This document shows, in pieces, positions 7,584 through 16,907 of a stretch of 64,000 bases of DNA. Source of the DNA: Stappia sp. TSB10P1A (GTDB lineage: Bacteria > Pseudomonadota > Alphaproteobacteria > Rhizobiales > Stappiaceae). Positions within the stretch are counted from its first letter, which is position 1, and every line of letters begins with the position of its first letter. Made by a program: the position numbers and the translations under genes. The DNA is taken from NCBI RefSeq assembly GCF_900185725.1, contig NZ_FYAU01000026.1:372001-436000 (forward strand), read 5' to 3'. The notes beneath the pieces are model-generated. The model did not search any database and was not told where the DNA came from. It was given only the letters and a program-made list of their open reading frames with translations.

Positions 7584-10500
7584 ATGCAATCCACGGTCGA
7601 GGCGTTCATCGCGAAATGGCAAGGCGTCGAAGGCGGCCAGGAGCGGGCCAACTACGCCCTGTTCCTGACCGAACTGTGCGACGTGCTGGGCGAACCGCAC
7701 CCGGACGGCGCCAGCGCGACCCACTCGGGCAACGACTACGTGTTCGAGCGCGTGGTGCGCGAGACGTCCCGCGACGGCCGTGCCTCGGACAAGCGCATCG
7801 ACCTGTACAAGCGCGACTGCTTCGTGCTGGAGGCCAAGCAAAGCCGCCAGGTGGGCGACAAGAAGCTCAGCGACGCACCGCCGCTTCCCGGCATCGACGG
7901 AGCCGCGAACGAGCCGCTGCGCGGTCGCCGGGTCAGCGCCAACCGCGCCTGGGACGTGCTTATGATGAACGCCCGCGCCCAGGCCGAGAACTATGTGCGC
8001 CTGCTGCCGGCCGCGCACGAGCCGCCGCCCTTCGTCATGGTCTGCGACGTCGGCCACTGCATCGAGATCTATGCCAATTTCCGCCGCGACGGAAAGGCCT
8101 ACGACCAGTTCCCCGACCGCCGCTCCTTCCGCATCTACCTGGAGGACCTGCGCGAGGAGAGCGTGCGCGCCCGGCTGAAGGCGATCTGGTCGGACCCGAT
8201 GGCGCTCGACCCCTCGCGCCACGCCGCCCGCGTCACCCGCGAGATCGCCGAGCGCATCGCCAAGGTCAGCCAGGCGCTGGAAAAGGCCGGCCACCCGCCG
8301 GAAGACGTCGCCATGTTCCTCATGCGCATGCTCTTCACCATGTTCGCCGAGGATGTCGGCCTGCTGCCGCCCGAGAGCTTCCGCGCCCTGCTGAACGAAT
8401 GCCGGGAAAAGCCCGAGATCTTCCCCGGCATGATGGAGGACCTGTGGCAGGCGATGGACAAGGGGACCTTCGCCGCCGCGATCAGGACCAAGGTCAAGCA
8501 GTTCAACGGCGCCTTCTTCAAGGACCGCCGCGCGCTGAAGCTCGCCCGCGAGGAGATCGGCGAGCTGGCGGCGGCCGCAGCCTATGACTGGAAGGACGTG
8601 GAGCCGGCGATCTTCGGCACCTTCCTGGAACAGGCGCTCGATCCGCGCGAACGGCGCAAGCTCGGCGCCCATTACACCCCGCGCGCCTATGTCGAGCGCC
8701 TCGTGGTGGCGACAGTGATCGATCCGCTGCAGGCCGACTGGGACAATGCGCTCGCCACCATCGAGCGGCAGAAGGCGGAAGGGCGCAACGACGCTGCGGT
8801 GGCGACGGCGCAGGCCTTTCACGACAGGCTGTGCGAGACGCTGGTGCTCGACCCGGCCTGCGGCACCGGCAACTTCCTCTATGTCTCGCTGGAGCTGATG
8901 AAGAAGCTGGAAGGCAAGGTGCTGGAAGTGATCGCCGATCTCGGCGGCCAGGTGTCGCTGGCGCTCGACCGGCACACGGTCGACCCGCACCAGTTCCTGG
9001 GGCTGGAGATCAACCCGCGCGCGGCGGCGATCGCCGAACTGGTGCTGTGGATCGGCCATCTGCAATGGCACTTCAAGAACCAGGGCGTGGCGCCGACCGA
9101 ACCGATCCTCAAGGAGTTCCGCAACATCCGCCAGATGGATGCGGTGCTGACCTGGGACGGCTATCCGCTGCCGCAGGTCAGGGACGGCAAGGAGACCTAT
9201 CCCAACCCGCGCCGGCCGGACTGGCCGAAAGCCGACTATATCGTCGGCAACCCGCCCTTCGTCGGCGGCAAGGACATCCGCGCGCGCATGGGCTCGCCTT
9301 ACGCCGAAGCGCTGTGGAAGGCGCATGGCCACATGAACGAAAGCGCCGATTTCGTCATGTATTGGTGGGACCGGGCGGCGGAGATCCTGCTGCGGCCGAA
9401 AAGCGCGCTCAAGCGCTTCGGCCTCGTCACCACCAACTCGATCAGCCAGGTGTTCCAGCGCCGGGTGATGGAGCGCCACCTGGGCGCCAAGAAGCCGCTG
9501 TCGCTGGTGATGGCGATCCCCGACCATCCCTGGACGAAGGTGACGCGCGACAGCGCCGCCGTGCGCATCGCCATGACGGTGGCGGAAGCCGGCACGCGGG
9601 ACGGGCTGCTGCTGGAAACGCTCAGCGAGCGCGCTATCGACACAGACAGCCCGGTGATCCTGTTCGAGGCGAAAAGCGGCAAGATCCATTCGGATCTGAC
9701 CGTCGGCGTGGATGTGACGGGAGCGCTTAAGCTTCGGGCAAACGAAGGAGTTTGCTCGCCGGGCGTGAAATTGCATGGTTCGGGATTTATCGTAACGCCG
9801 AACGAAGCAAAACACCTCGGCCTAGGCACCCGCGTGGGCCTTGAGAAACACATCCGCAAATACCGTAATGGAAAGGATATGACCGCACGCGCTCGAGGAG
9901 TAATGGTTATCGATAACTATCCCTTGAGCCAAGAAGAGCTTCGCGCGAGGTACCCAGAAGTCTATCAGCATGTCGCAGAGAAGGTTAAGCCGGAGCGTGA
10001 GCATAACAACATGGAATTTCGCCGCGTAAATTGGCACTGGTTTGGGGCGACACATGAAATGTATCGCTCGTTTTCGGCCAAAATTCCGCATGTTATAGTA
10101 ACTCCTGAAACCGCCAAACACCGAGTATTCCAGTTTCTCGATGCCGAAATCCTGCCGGACAACATGCTTGTCGCCATCGGCCTGAGCGACGGATATCCGC
10201 TCGGTGTCCTGTCTTCCCGCTTTCACGGATGTTGGGCACTGCGGGCAGGCGGCTGGCTGGGGATCGGCAACGATCCGCGCTACTCCAAATCGCGGTGCTT
10301 CGACCCGTTCCCCTTCCCGGACGCGTCCGAGGCGCAGAAGGATGCGATCGGCGCAATCGCCGAGGAGCTGGACGCCCATCGCAAGCGGGTGCTGGCCGAG
10401 CATCCGCATCTGACCCTGACCGGCCTTTACAACGTGCTGGAGCGGCTGAAGGCCGGGGCGCGGCCGGACGAACTGACCGACAAGGAGCGCGTGACTTACG

Positions 10501-10994
10501 ACGACGGGCTGGTGCTGATCCTGAAGGAACTGCACGAGCGGCTCGATGTCGCCGTCGCAGCAGCTTATGGCTGGCCGGCGGACCTGGCTGAAGACGACGT
10601 GCTGGAACGCCTCGTCGCGCTCAACAAGGAGCGCGCCCGCGAGGAAGCGCGCGGCCATGTGCGCTGGCTGCGGCCCGACTACCAGATCCCGCGCTTCGGC
10701 ACCGAGGCGGAAAAGGCCGAGCTGGAACTGGAGCTGGATCTGGGGCAGGTGCCGGCGGCAGCGTCGGCCGGCGGGGCGAAACCCGCCTTCCCCAAGTCGG
10801 ATGCCGACCAGACGCTGGCGGTGGTCTGGGCGCTGATGGATGCCGACGGCCCGCTCAGCGCCGACGACATCGCCGCCCGCTTCCGCAAGAGCAAGACCCT
10901 GCGCCCCTCCATCGCCGCGGTGCTGGCCTCGCTCCACCGCATGGGCCGCGTCTCGTGGCAGGACGGGCGCTACGCCCTGCGCCTTGCCGCCTGA
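7584..10994 (+). CDS. MmeI-like (type IIG/IIL) restriction-modification enzyme
   Basis: A single 1136-residue polypeptide combining nuclease, N6-adenine methyltransferase and specificity. The N-terminus carries a PD-(D/E)XK-type nuclease signature (D73, then E83-x-K85 in RIDLYKRDCFVLEAKQ). A helical spacer follows, then LGAHYTPRAYVERLV, the AdoMet motif DPACGTGNF at about 423, and the catalytic NPPF at about 555-558. Residues about 710-900 would be the target recognition domain, and the C-terminal roughly 75 residues look like a winged helix (LSADDIAARFRKSKTLRPSIAAVLASLHRMGRVSW). No separate R or S subunit lies nearby, which fits a stand-alone enzyme. The recognition region is clearly AT-richer than the flanks. 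It could be a methyltransferase-only relative if the nuclease is inactive. Confidence 0.82.
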   Translation: MQSTVEAFIAKWQGVEGGQERANYALFLTELCDVLGEPHPDGASATHSGNDYVFERVVRETSRDGRASDKRIDLYKRDCFVLEAKQSRQVGDKKLSDAPPLPGIDGAANEPLRGRRVSANRAWDVLMMNARAQAENYVRLLPAAHEPPPFVMVCDVGHCIEIYANFRRDGKAYDQFPDRRSFRIYLEDLREESVRARLKAIWSDPMALDPSRHAARVTREIAERIAKVSQALEKAGHPPEDVAMFLMRMLFTMFAEDVGLLPPESFRALLNECREKPEIFPGMMEDLWQAMDKGTFAAAIRTKVKQFNGAFFKDRRALKLAREEIGELAAAAAYDWKDVEPAIFGTFLEQALDPRERRKLGAHYTPRAYVERLVVATVIDPLQADWDNALATIERQKAEGRNDAAVATAQAFHDRLCETLVLDPACGTGNFLYVSLELMKKLEGKVLEVIADLGGQVSLALDRHTVDPHQFLGLEINPRAAAIAELVLWIGHLQWHFKNQGVAPTEPILKEFRNIRQMDAVLTWDGYPLPQVRDGKETYPNPRRPDWPKADYIVGNPPFVGGKDIRARMGSPYAEALWKAHGHMNESADFVMYWWDRAAEILLRPKSALKRFGLVTTNSISQVFQRRVMERHLGAKKPLSLVMAIPDHPWTKVTRDSAAVRIAMTVAEAGTRDGLLLETLSERAIDTDSPVILFEAKSGKIHSDLTVGVDVTGALKLRANEGVCSPGVKLHGSGFIVTPNEAKHLGLGTRVGLEKHIRKYRNGKDMTARARGVMVIDNYPLSQEELRARYPEVYQHVAEKVKPEREHNNMEFRRVNWHWFGATHEMYRSFSAKIPHVIVTPETAKHRVFQFLDAEILPDNMLVAIGLSDGYPLGVLSSRFHGCWALRAGGWLGIGNDPRYSKSRCFDPFPFPDASEAQKDAIGAIAEELDAHRKRVLAEHPHLTLTGLYNVLERLKAGARPDELTDKERVTYDDGLVLILKELHERLDVAVAAAYGWPADLAEDDVLERLVALNKERAREEARGHVRWLRPDYQIPRFGTEAEKAELELELDLGQVPAAASAGGAKPAFPKSDADQTLAVVWALMDADGPLSADDIAARFRKSKTLRPSIAAVLASLHRMGRVSWQDGRYALRLAA

Positions 10995-11134
10995 GCGGTC
11001 CTGCCGCTCCGGAATGATGTTCCAACCCCAAGTCGTTGGACTGAGGGCGATGCCGGGGCTATGACCGGGGGCCTGCTGCGCCTCACGTTGAGGACGGCAG
11101 GACAGACGTTCCGGAAAGAAGGCGTTTCCCGATC

Positions 11135-12370
11135 ATGACCGCCCCGCTGTCGCATCTGCGCGTGCTCGATCTCTCCCGCGTCCTCGCCGGCCCCTGGTCG
11201 ACGCAGGCGCTGGCCGACATGGGCGCCGACGTCATCAAGATCGAGCGGCCCGGCAGCGGCGACGACACCCGCGGCTGGGGCCCGCCCTTCGTCGCGGACG
11301 GGCCGGCGGCCGGCGAGAGCGCCTATTTCATGGCCGCCAACCGGGGCAAGAAGTCGGTCGCCGTCGACATCGCCAGCGAGAGGGGGCGCGCGCTCATCGT
11401 CGAACTGGCGAAGAGCTGCGACATTCTGGTGGAGAATTACAAGGTCGGCGGCCTGAAGAAATACGGCCTCGACTACGACAGCCTGTCGAAGGTCAATCCC
11501 GGCCTGATCTATTGCTCGATCACCGGCTTCGGCCAGACCGGGCCGTATGCCCAGCGCGCCGGCTACGACTTCATGATCCAGGGCATGGGCGGGCTGATGT
11601 CGGTGACCGGCGAGCGCGACGCGCTGCCGGGCGGCGGGCCGCAGAAGGCGGGCGTCGCGCTCGCCGACATCCTGACCGGGCTCAACGCCACCATCGCCAT
11701 TCTCGGCGCCCTCGCCCACCGGGAGCGCAGCGGCGAGGGCCAGCATCTCGACATCGCCCTGTTCGACGTGCAGGTCGCCTCGCTCGCCAATCAGGCGCTG
11801 AGCTATCTCGTCTCCGGCACCTCGCCGGTGCGCATGGGCAATGCCCACACCGCCATCGTGCCTTACGAGGTCTTCGCCAGCTCCGACGGCCACCTGATCC
11901 TCGCCGTCGGCAATGACGGCCAGTTCGTCCGCTTCTGCGAGGTCGCCGGCCGGCCGGAGCTCGCCGCCGACCCGCGCTTTGCCGTCAACCGCGACCGGGT
12001 GCTCAACCGCGAGATCCTGGCGCCGATGGTCGCGGAGATCATCGCGGCGCGCACCACCCGCGAGTGGATCGCCGACCTGGAGGCCGCCGCCGTGCCCTGC
12101 GGCCCGATCAACACCATCGCCGAAGTGTTCGAGGAACCGCAGGCCAAGGCGCGCGGGCTGATGAACCCGGCCCTGCCGCATGGCAGCGGCGGCACCGTGC
12201 CGGGCGTCGCCAGCCCCTTGCGCTTCTCCAAGACGCCGGTCAACGACAGGATCGCGCCGCCGATGCTCGGCGAGCACACCCGCGAGGTGCTGGCCCGCGT
12301 TCTCGGCCTCGATGACGCCGAGCTCGACGCGCTGGAGGCGGCCGGCGCCATCGCCTCGCGCAAGGGCTGA
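11135..12370 (+). CDS. CaiB/BaiF (class III) CoA-transferase
   Basis: A 411-residue family III CoA-transferase, moving CoA between carboxylic acids through an aspartyl-CoA thioester. Visible: LRVLDLSRVLAGPWSTQALADMGADVIKIERP at 8-39, ANRGKKSVAVDI, ITGFGQTGPYAQRAGYDFMIQGMGGLM with the probable catalytic aspartate D145, and the C-terminal PMLGEHTREVLARVLGL. Sequence flavour resembles succinyl-CoA:dicarboxylate transferases, but the substrate pair cannot be fixed. It is followed by the urt promoter region, so it appears to be a single-gene unit. Confidence 0.85.
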   Translation: MTAPLSHLRVLDLSRVLAGPWSTQALADMGADVIKIERPGSGDDTRGWGPPFVADGPAAGESAYFMAANRGKKSVAVDIASERGRALIVELAKSCDILVENYKVGGLKKYGLDYDSLSKVNPGLIYCSITGFGQTGPYAQRAGYDFMIQGMGGLMSVTGERDALPGGGPQKAGVALADILTGLNATIAILGALAHRERSGEGQHLDIALFDVQVASLANQALSYLVSGTSPVRMGNAHTAIVPYEVFASSDGHLILAVGNDGQFVRFCEVAGRPELAADPRFAVNRDRVLNREILAPMVAEIIAARTTREWIADLEAAAVPCGPINTIAEVFEEPQAKARGLMNPALPHGSGGTVPGVASPLRFSKTPVNDRIAPPMLGEHTREVLARVLGLDDAELDALEAAGAIASRKG

Positions 12371-12541
12371 CGCGCCCTCACATTTTGAGCAAATTTTAGG
12401 CACATTCTCGCCGCGATGCAGATTTGTGCAAGTTCATTGTGCGATGCGGCATGCACCGCCCCCTGCCAGCTTGACGCTACGTCTCCCGCAAGCCGAGGCG
12501 TTTCCGGCACTTTCGCGCCGGGAACGGCCGCCGCGCGCAAC

Positions 12542-12557
12542 TGGCACGCATCTTGAT
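12542..12557 (+). promoter_or_regulatory. sigma-54 (RpoN) promoter of the urea transporter operon
   Basis: TGGCAC at 12542-12547, a 5-nt spacer, then TTGAT at 12553-12557: the -24 GG and the -12 TTG with standard 11-nt geometry (consensus TGGCAC-N5-TTGCA). It lies 50 bp before the urtA ATG. Urea uptake genes are commonly under NtrC/RpoN nitrogen control, so this predicts induction under nitrogen limitation. TGTGCA/TGCA half-sites upstream (12415-12455) could belong to NtrC, but no full dyad was found. Confidence 0.6.
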
Positions 12558-12607
12558 CTTCCCTGTCGTGGCTCTCCTCCGGGGGAGAGGCGACAGAGGG
12601 GAAACAG

Positions 12608-13906
12608 ATGACACGTTTCAGCAGGAATTTCTTCGCCGGCATGGCGCTCTCGGGCCTGATGGCCTCCACCGCCGTCACCGGCGCCTTCGCCCAGGAGGAG
12701 ACCATCAAGGTCGGCATCCTCCACTCGCTCTCCGGCACCATGGCGATCTCCGAGACGACCCTCAAGGACGTCATGCTGATGCTCATCGAGGAGCAGAACA
12801 AGAAGGGCGGCCTGCTCGGCAAGAAGCTCGAGGCGGTGGTGGTCGACCCGGCCTCCGACTGGCCGCTGTTCGCCGAAAAGGCGCGCGAGCTGATCGAGGT
12901 GAACAAGGTCTCGGCGGTGTTCGGCTGCTGGACCTCGGTGTCGCGCAAGTCCGTGCTGCCGGTCTTCGAGGAGTTGAACTCGCTGCTGTTCTACCCCGTC
13001 CAGTATGAGGGCGAGGAAAGCCAGCGCAACGTCTTCTACACGGGCGCGGCCCCCAACCAGCAGGCGATTCCCGCCGTCGACTACCTGATGAACGAGGAAG
13101 GCGTCGAGCGCTGGGTGCTGGCCGGCACCGACTATGTCTACCCGCGCACCACCAACAAGATCCTCGAGGCCTATCTCAAGGCCAAGGGCGTCGCCGAGGA
13201 AGACATCCTGATCAACTACACGCCGTTCGGCCATTCCGACTGGCAGACGATCGTCTCCGACATCAAGGCCTTCGGCTCGGCCGGCAAGAAGACCGCCGTC
13301 GTCTCCACCATCAACGGCGACGCCAACGTGCCCTTCTACAAGGAACTGGGCAATGCCGGCATCAAGGCCGAGGACATCCCGGTCGTCGCCTTCTCGGTCG
13401 GCGAGGAGGAACTGGCCGGCCTCGACACCGGCCCGCTGGTCGGGCACCTGGCCGCCTGGAACTATTTCCAGTCCGTCGACACGCCGATCAACGCCGAGTT
13501 CATCGAGACCTGGAAGGCCTATATCGGTGACGACAAGCGCGTCACCAACGATCCGATGGAGGCGCATTTCATCGGCTTCAACATGTGGGTGAAGGCGGTC
13601 GAGAAGGCCGGCACCACCGAGGCCGACGCGGTGATCGACGCGATCATCGGCGTTGCCGTGCCGAACCTGACCGGCGGCTATTCGGCGATGATGCCGAACC
13701 ACCACATCACCAAGCCGGTGCTGATCGGCGAGATCCAGGAAGACGGCCAGTTCGAGACCGTGTGGGAGACCTCCGGCCTCGTCGTCGGCGACGCCTGGTC
13801 CGACTATCTCGACGGCTCCAAGGACCTGATCGCCGACTGGCGCAAGCCGATGAGCTGCGGAAACTTCAACACCGTCACGGGCAAGTGCGGCGGGTCGGGC
13901 AGCTAA
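12608..13906 (+). CDS. urtA: urea ABC transporter substrate-binding protein
   Basis: Periplasmic urea-binding protein of 432 residues that delivers urea to UrtBC. It has a typical signal peptide (MTRFSRNFFAGMALSGLMASTAVTGAFA, cleavage before QEE). The mature start IKVGILHSLSGTMAISETTLKDVMLMLIEEQN and the segments VFGCWTSVSRKSVLPVFEELNSLLFYPVQYEG and NGDANVPFYKEL are hallmarks of UrtA rather than of branched-chain amino-acid binding proteins. GGGGAAACAG precedes the ATG. First gene of urtABCDE, about 50 bp downstream of a sigma-54 promoter. Confidence 0.95.
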   Translation: MTRFSRNFFAGMALSGLMASTAVTGAFAQEETIKVGILHSLSGTMAISETTLKDVMLMLIEEQNKKGGLLGKKLEAVVVDPASDWPLFAEKARELIEVNKVSAVFGCWTSVSRKSVLPVFEELNSLLFYPVQYEGEESQRNVFYTGAAPNQQAIPAVDYLMNEEGVERWVLAGTDYVYPRTTNKILEAYLKAKGVAEEDILINYTPFGHSDWQTIVSDIKAFGSAGKKTAVVSTINGDANVPFYKELGNAGIKAEDIPVVAFSVGEEELAGLDTGPLVGHLAAWNYFQSVDTPINAEFIETWKAYIGDDKRVTNDPMEAHFIGFNMWVKAVEKAGTTEADAVIDAIIGVAVPNLTGGYSAMMPNHHITKPVLIGEIQEDGQFETVWETSGLVVGDAWSDYLDGSKDLIADWRKPMSCGNFNTVTGKCGGSGS

Positions 13907-13934
13907 CACCCACCTTCCGCATCCAGAGGGGGAG

Positions 13935-13958
13935 GGAGGCGGGCGCAGATCCGCCTCC
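13935..13958 (+). terminator. hairpin between urtA and urtB (attenuator or mRNA stabiliser)
   Basis: Perfect 8-bp stem GGAGGCGG/CCGCCTCC around an 8-nt loop and no U-run. In binding-protein operons such hairpins after the first gene usually raise its share of transcript; that role is inferred. Confidence 0.4.
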
Positions 13959-14007
13959 TCCTTACCCTCCGCCGCCGCCTATTCCCGAACAGTCCGGACG
14001 GTCCCCC

Positions 14008-15684
14008 GTGAAGCCACCCGTGAACGCATCCGTCAACGCACACGCCCAGCGCTCCCTCCCGGCCCTGCTGCTCGCCCTGCTGCTGGCGCTCCTGCCCCTG
14101 GCGCTGCTGTCCTCGGCCGCGAGCGCACAGGACGCCCCCGCTCTGGAGAGCCTGCGCCCGCTCGTCGATGCGCTCGGCAAAGGCTCGTTCACCGACACGG
14201 AAAAGCAGGTCACGGCGCTGGCCGCCACCGGCGATCCGGCCGTGGTGCCGGCGCTGGAAGCGCTCGGCAACGGCGACCTCTATCTGCGCAAGGCCGACGG
14301 CGCCGTGGTGATCGGCAAGCGCGCCGGCTCCGGCCTTGCCCTCACCGATCCGCTGACCGGCGAAGCGCTGGAGCCCGTCGCCGCCAGCGGCCTCGACAAG
14401 ATCCGCGTCAACAACCGGCTGCGCCGCACCATCCGCAACGCGGTCGGCGGGCTGACCCTGCGCGCCGCCGATACCCGCGTGCGCCGGCAGGCCGCCGAGG
14501 CGATCTTCAAGGCGCAGGATGCCGAGGCCATCGAGGCGCTGGACGATGCCATCGCCGCCGAGACGGACGCGGGCGTCGCCAAGCTGATGCGCGAGGCGCG
14601 CGCCGCCGCCGTGCTCGCCTCCGACCTGCCGACGGACGAGAAGATCGCCGCCATCGACACGCTGGCCGAACGCGGCGACCGCGACGCCCTGTCGATGATC
14701 ACCGCCGTGCAGAACAGCGGGGCCACTGAACTGCAGGAGGCGGCGGGTGCCGCCCTTGCCCGGATCCAGAAGCTGCAGGCGGTCTGGGACATGGCCCGCA
14801 ACGTCTGGTTCGGCCTGTCGCTCGGCTCGGTGCTGCTGCTTGCCGCCATCGGCCTTGCCATCACCTTCGGCGTGATGGGCGTCATCAACATGGCGCATGG
14901 CGAGATGGTGATGCTGGGCGCCTACACCACCTTCATGGTGCAGAACCTGTTCCGCCTGCACGCGCCGCACCTCTTCGACTATTCGCTGCTGGTGGCGCTG
15001 CCGGCCGCCTTCCTCGTCGCCGGCCTCGTCGGCGTCGCCATCGAGCGCGGCGTCATCCGCTTCCTGCACAACCGGCCGCTGGAAACGCTGCTCGCCACCT
15101 GGGGCGTCTCGCTGATCCTGCAGCAGACGGTGCGCTCGATCTTCGGCCCGACCAACCAGGAGGTCGGCAACCCGGCCTTCATGTCGGGGGCCTTCGAGAT
15201 CGGCCAGTTGACGATCACCTACAACCGGCTGTGGATCCTGGTCTTCGCGCTGACGGTCTTCGCCGCGCTGCTGATCGCGATGAAATTCACCCGCTTCGGG
15301 CTGAACGTGCGCGCCGTCACCCAGAACCGGCGCATGGCCGCCTCCATGGGCATCCGCACGCCGCTGGTCGACGCGCTGACCTTCGGCCTCGGCTCGGGGA
15401 TCGCCGGCATCGCCGGGGTGGCGCTGTCGCAGATCGACAATGTCTCGCCCAATCTCGGCCAGTCCTACATCATCGACAGTTTCATGGTCGTGGTGTTCGG
15501 CGGCGTCGGCAACCTGTGGGGCACGCTGGTCGCGGCGATGAGCCTCGGCGTTGCCAACAAGTTCCTGGAACCCGTCGCCGGCGCCGTGCTGGCCAAGATC
15601 CTGGTGCTGGTCTTCATCATCCTGTTCATCCAGAAGCGCCCGCGCGGCCTGTTCGCGCTGAAGGGCCGGGCGGTGGAGGCATGA
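14008..15684 (+). CDS. urtB: urea ABC transporter permease UrtB
   Basis: Inner-membrane permease of 558 residues from a GTG start. The N-terminal signal-like segment (LPALLLALLLALLPLALLSSAASA) is followed by a soluble domain of about 220 residues with HEAT-like charged helices (VRRQAAEAIFKAQDAEAIEALDDAI), typical of the long proteobacterial UrtB. From about residue 265 comes the LivH-like membrane domain: GVMGVINMAHGEMVMLGAYTT, LLATWGVSLILQQTVRSIFGP, and FGGVGNLWGTLVAAMSLG. The frame stays open upstream into urtA, but translation there has no homology, so the GTG at 14008 (or the one at 14020) is preferred despite a poor SD. Pairs with UrtC. Confidence 0.92.
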   Translation: MKPPVNASVNAHAQRSLPALLLALLLALLPLALLSSAASAQDAPALESLRPLVDALGKGSFTDTEKQVTALAATGDPAVVPALEALGNGDLYLRKADGAVVIGKRAGSGLALTDPLTGEALEPVAASGLDKIRVNNRLRRTIRNAVGGLTLRAADTRVRRQAAEAIFKAQDAEAIEALDDAIAAETDAGVAKLMREARAAAVLASDLPTDEKIAAIDTLAERGDRDALSMITAVQNSGATELQEAAGAALARIQKLQAVWDMARNVWFGLSLGSVLLLAAIGLAITFGVMGVINMAHGEMVMLGAYTTFMVQNLFRLHAPHLFDYSLLVALPAAFLVAGLVGVAIERGVIRFLHNRPLETLLATWGVSLILQQTVRSIFGPTNQEVGNPAFMSGAFEIGQLTITYNRLWILVFALTVFAALLIAMKFTRFGLNVRAVTQNRRMAASMGIRTPLVDALTFGLGSGIAGIAGVALSQIDNVSPNLGQSYIIDSFMVVVFGGVGNLWGTLVAAMSLGVANKFLEPVAGAVLAKILVLVFIILFIQKRPRGLFALKGRAVEA

Positions 15685-15721
15685 GCCCCCGTCCCGCCCA
15701 CCTCTCGCGGAGCCGCCCGTC

Positions 15722-16903
15722 ATGATCGTCCGTTTCCTCGCCGGCGGCCTGACCGGCGGCCGCCTCGCCATGCTGGCGCTGCTCGTCGGTGCCGCCGTGC
15801 TGGTGCCGGTGCTCAACCTCGCCCTGCCGCCGAGCCACCCGCTGCACGTGCCGACCTACGCCGTGACGCTGATGGGCAAGTACCTGACCTATGCGCTGCT
15901 GGCCTTGGCGCTCGATCTGGTCTGGGGCTATTGCGGCATCCTCTCGCTCGGCCATGCCGCCTTCTTCGCCCTCGGCGGCTATGCCATGGGCATGTACCTG
16001 ATGCGGCAGATCGGCACGCGCGGCGTCTATGGCGACCCGCTGCTGCCCGACTTCATGGTGTTCCTCAACTGGAAGGAGCTGCCCTGGTACTGGAGCGGCT
16101 TCGACGCCTTCCCCTTTGCGATTGGAATGGCGCTGGCGGTGCCGGGGCTGCTTGCCTTCGTCTTCGGCTGGTTCGCCTTCCGCTCGCGGGTCACCGGCGT
16201 TTATCTGTCGATCATCACCCAGGCGATGACCTATGCGCTGCTGCTCGCCTTCTTCCGCAACGACATGGGTTTCGGCGGCAACAACGGCCTGACCGATTTC
16301 AAGGACATCCTCGGCTATCCGGTGCAGGCCGCCACCACCCGCGCAGGGCTGTTCGCCGCCTCGGCGCTGGCGCTCGCCGCCGGCCTCGTCCTTGCCATCG
16401 CCATCACCGGCTCCAAGCTCGGCAAGGTGCTGATCGCGGTGCGCGACGCGGAAAGCCGCACCCGCTTCCTCGGCTACCGAGTGGAGCACTACAAGCTGTT
16501 CGTGTGGACCGTCTCGGCGATGATGGCCGGGCTTGCCGGCGCGCTCTACGTGCCGCAGGTCGGCATCATCAATCCGGGCGAATTCGCCCCGGCCAACTCC
16601 ATCGAGGCGGTGATCTGGGTGGCGGTCGGCGGCCGCGGCACGCTCATCGGCCCGATCATCGGCGCGGTGCTCGTCAACTTCGCCAAGAGCTGGTTCACCG
16701 CCGCCCTGCCGGAGATCTGGCTGTTCGCCCTCGGCGCGCTGTTCGTCGCGGTGACGCTGTTCCTGCCCAAGGGCATTCTCGGCCTCGCCGCAACGCTGCG
16801 CACCCGCCTGCCCAAGCGCAAGGAGGCTGCCCCTGTCGACCGCACGCCGGCGGCGGCGGCGGCGCCCACCCCGGCCCTTGCCAGCAACCAGGCCGCGGAG
16901 TGA
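15722..16903 (+). CDS. urtC: urea ABC transporter permease UrtC
   Basis: LivM-like inner-membrane permease of 393 residues with about ten hydrophobic segments, partner of UrtB. Diagnostic are DLVWGYCGILSLGHAAFFALGGYAMGMYLM near 65-95, VYLSIITQAMTYALLLAFFRNDMGFGGNNGLTDFKDILG, EYKF-type coupling region RFLGYRVEHYKLFVWTVSAMMAGLAGALYVPQVGIINPGEF, and WVAVGGRGTLIGPIIGAVLVN. The C-terminal 35 residues are a polar Ala/Pro tail. It ends 4 nt before the urtD start. Confidence 0.94.
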   Translation: MIVRFLAGGLTGGRLAMLALLVGAAVLVPVLNLALPPSHPLHVPTYAVTLMGKYLTYALLALALDLVWGYCGILSLGHAAFFALGGYAMGMYLMRQIGTRGVYGDPLLPDFMVFLNWKELPWYWSGFDAFPFAIGMALAVPGLLAFVFGWFAFRSRVTGVYLSIITQAMTYALLLAFFRNDMGFGGNNGLTDFKDILGYPVQAATTRAGLFAASALALAAGLVLAIAITGSKLGKVLIAVRDAESRTRFLGYRVEHYKLFVWTVSAMMAGLAGALYVPQVGIINPGEFAPANSIEAVIWVAVGGRGTLIGPIIGAVLVNFAKSWFTAALPEIWLFALGALFVAVTLFLPKGILGLAATLRTRLPKRKEAAPVDRTPAAAAAPTPALASNQAAE

Positions 16904-16907
16904 GACG

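Noticed and set aside
7470-9815. 781-codon minus-strand frame opposite the restriction enzyme
   Set aside because: No motifs and no ribosome site; shadow of the MmeI-like gene.
12400-12500. NtrC binding site before the sigma-54 promoter
   Set aside because: Only half-sites such as TGTGCA and TGCACC were found; none form the expected 17-bp dyad.
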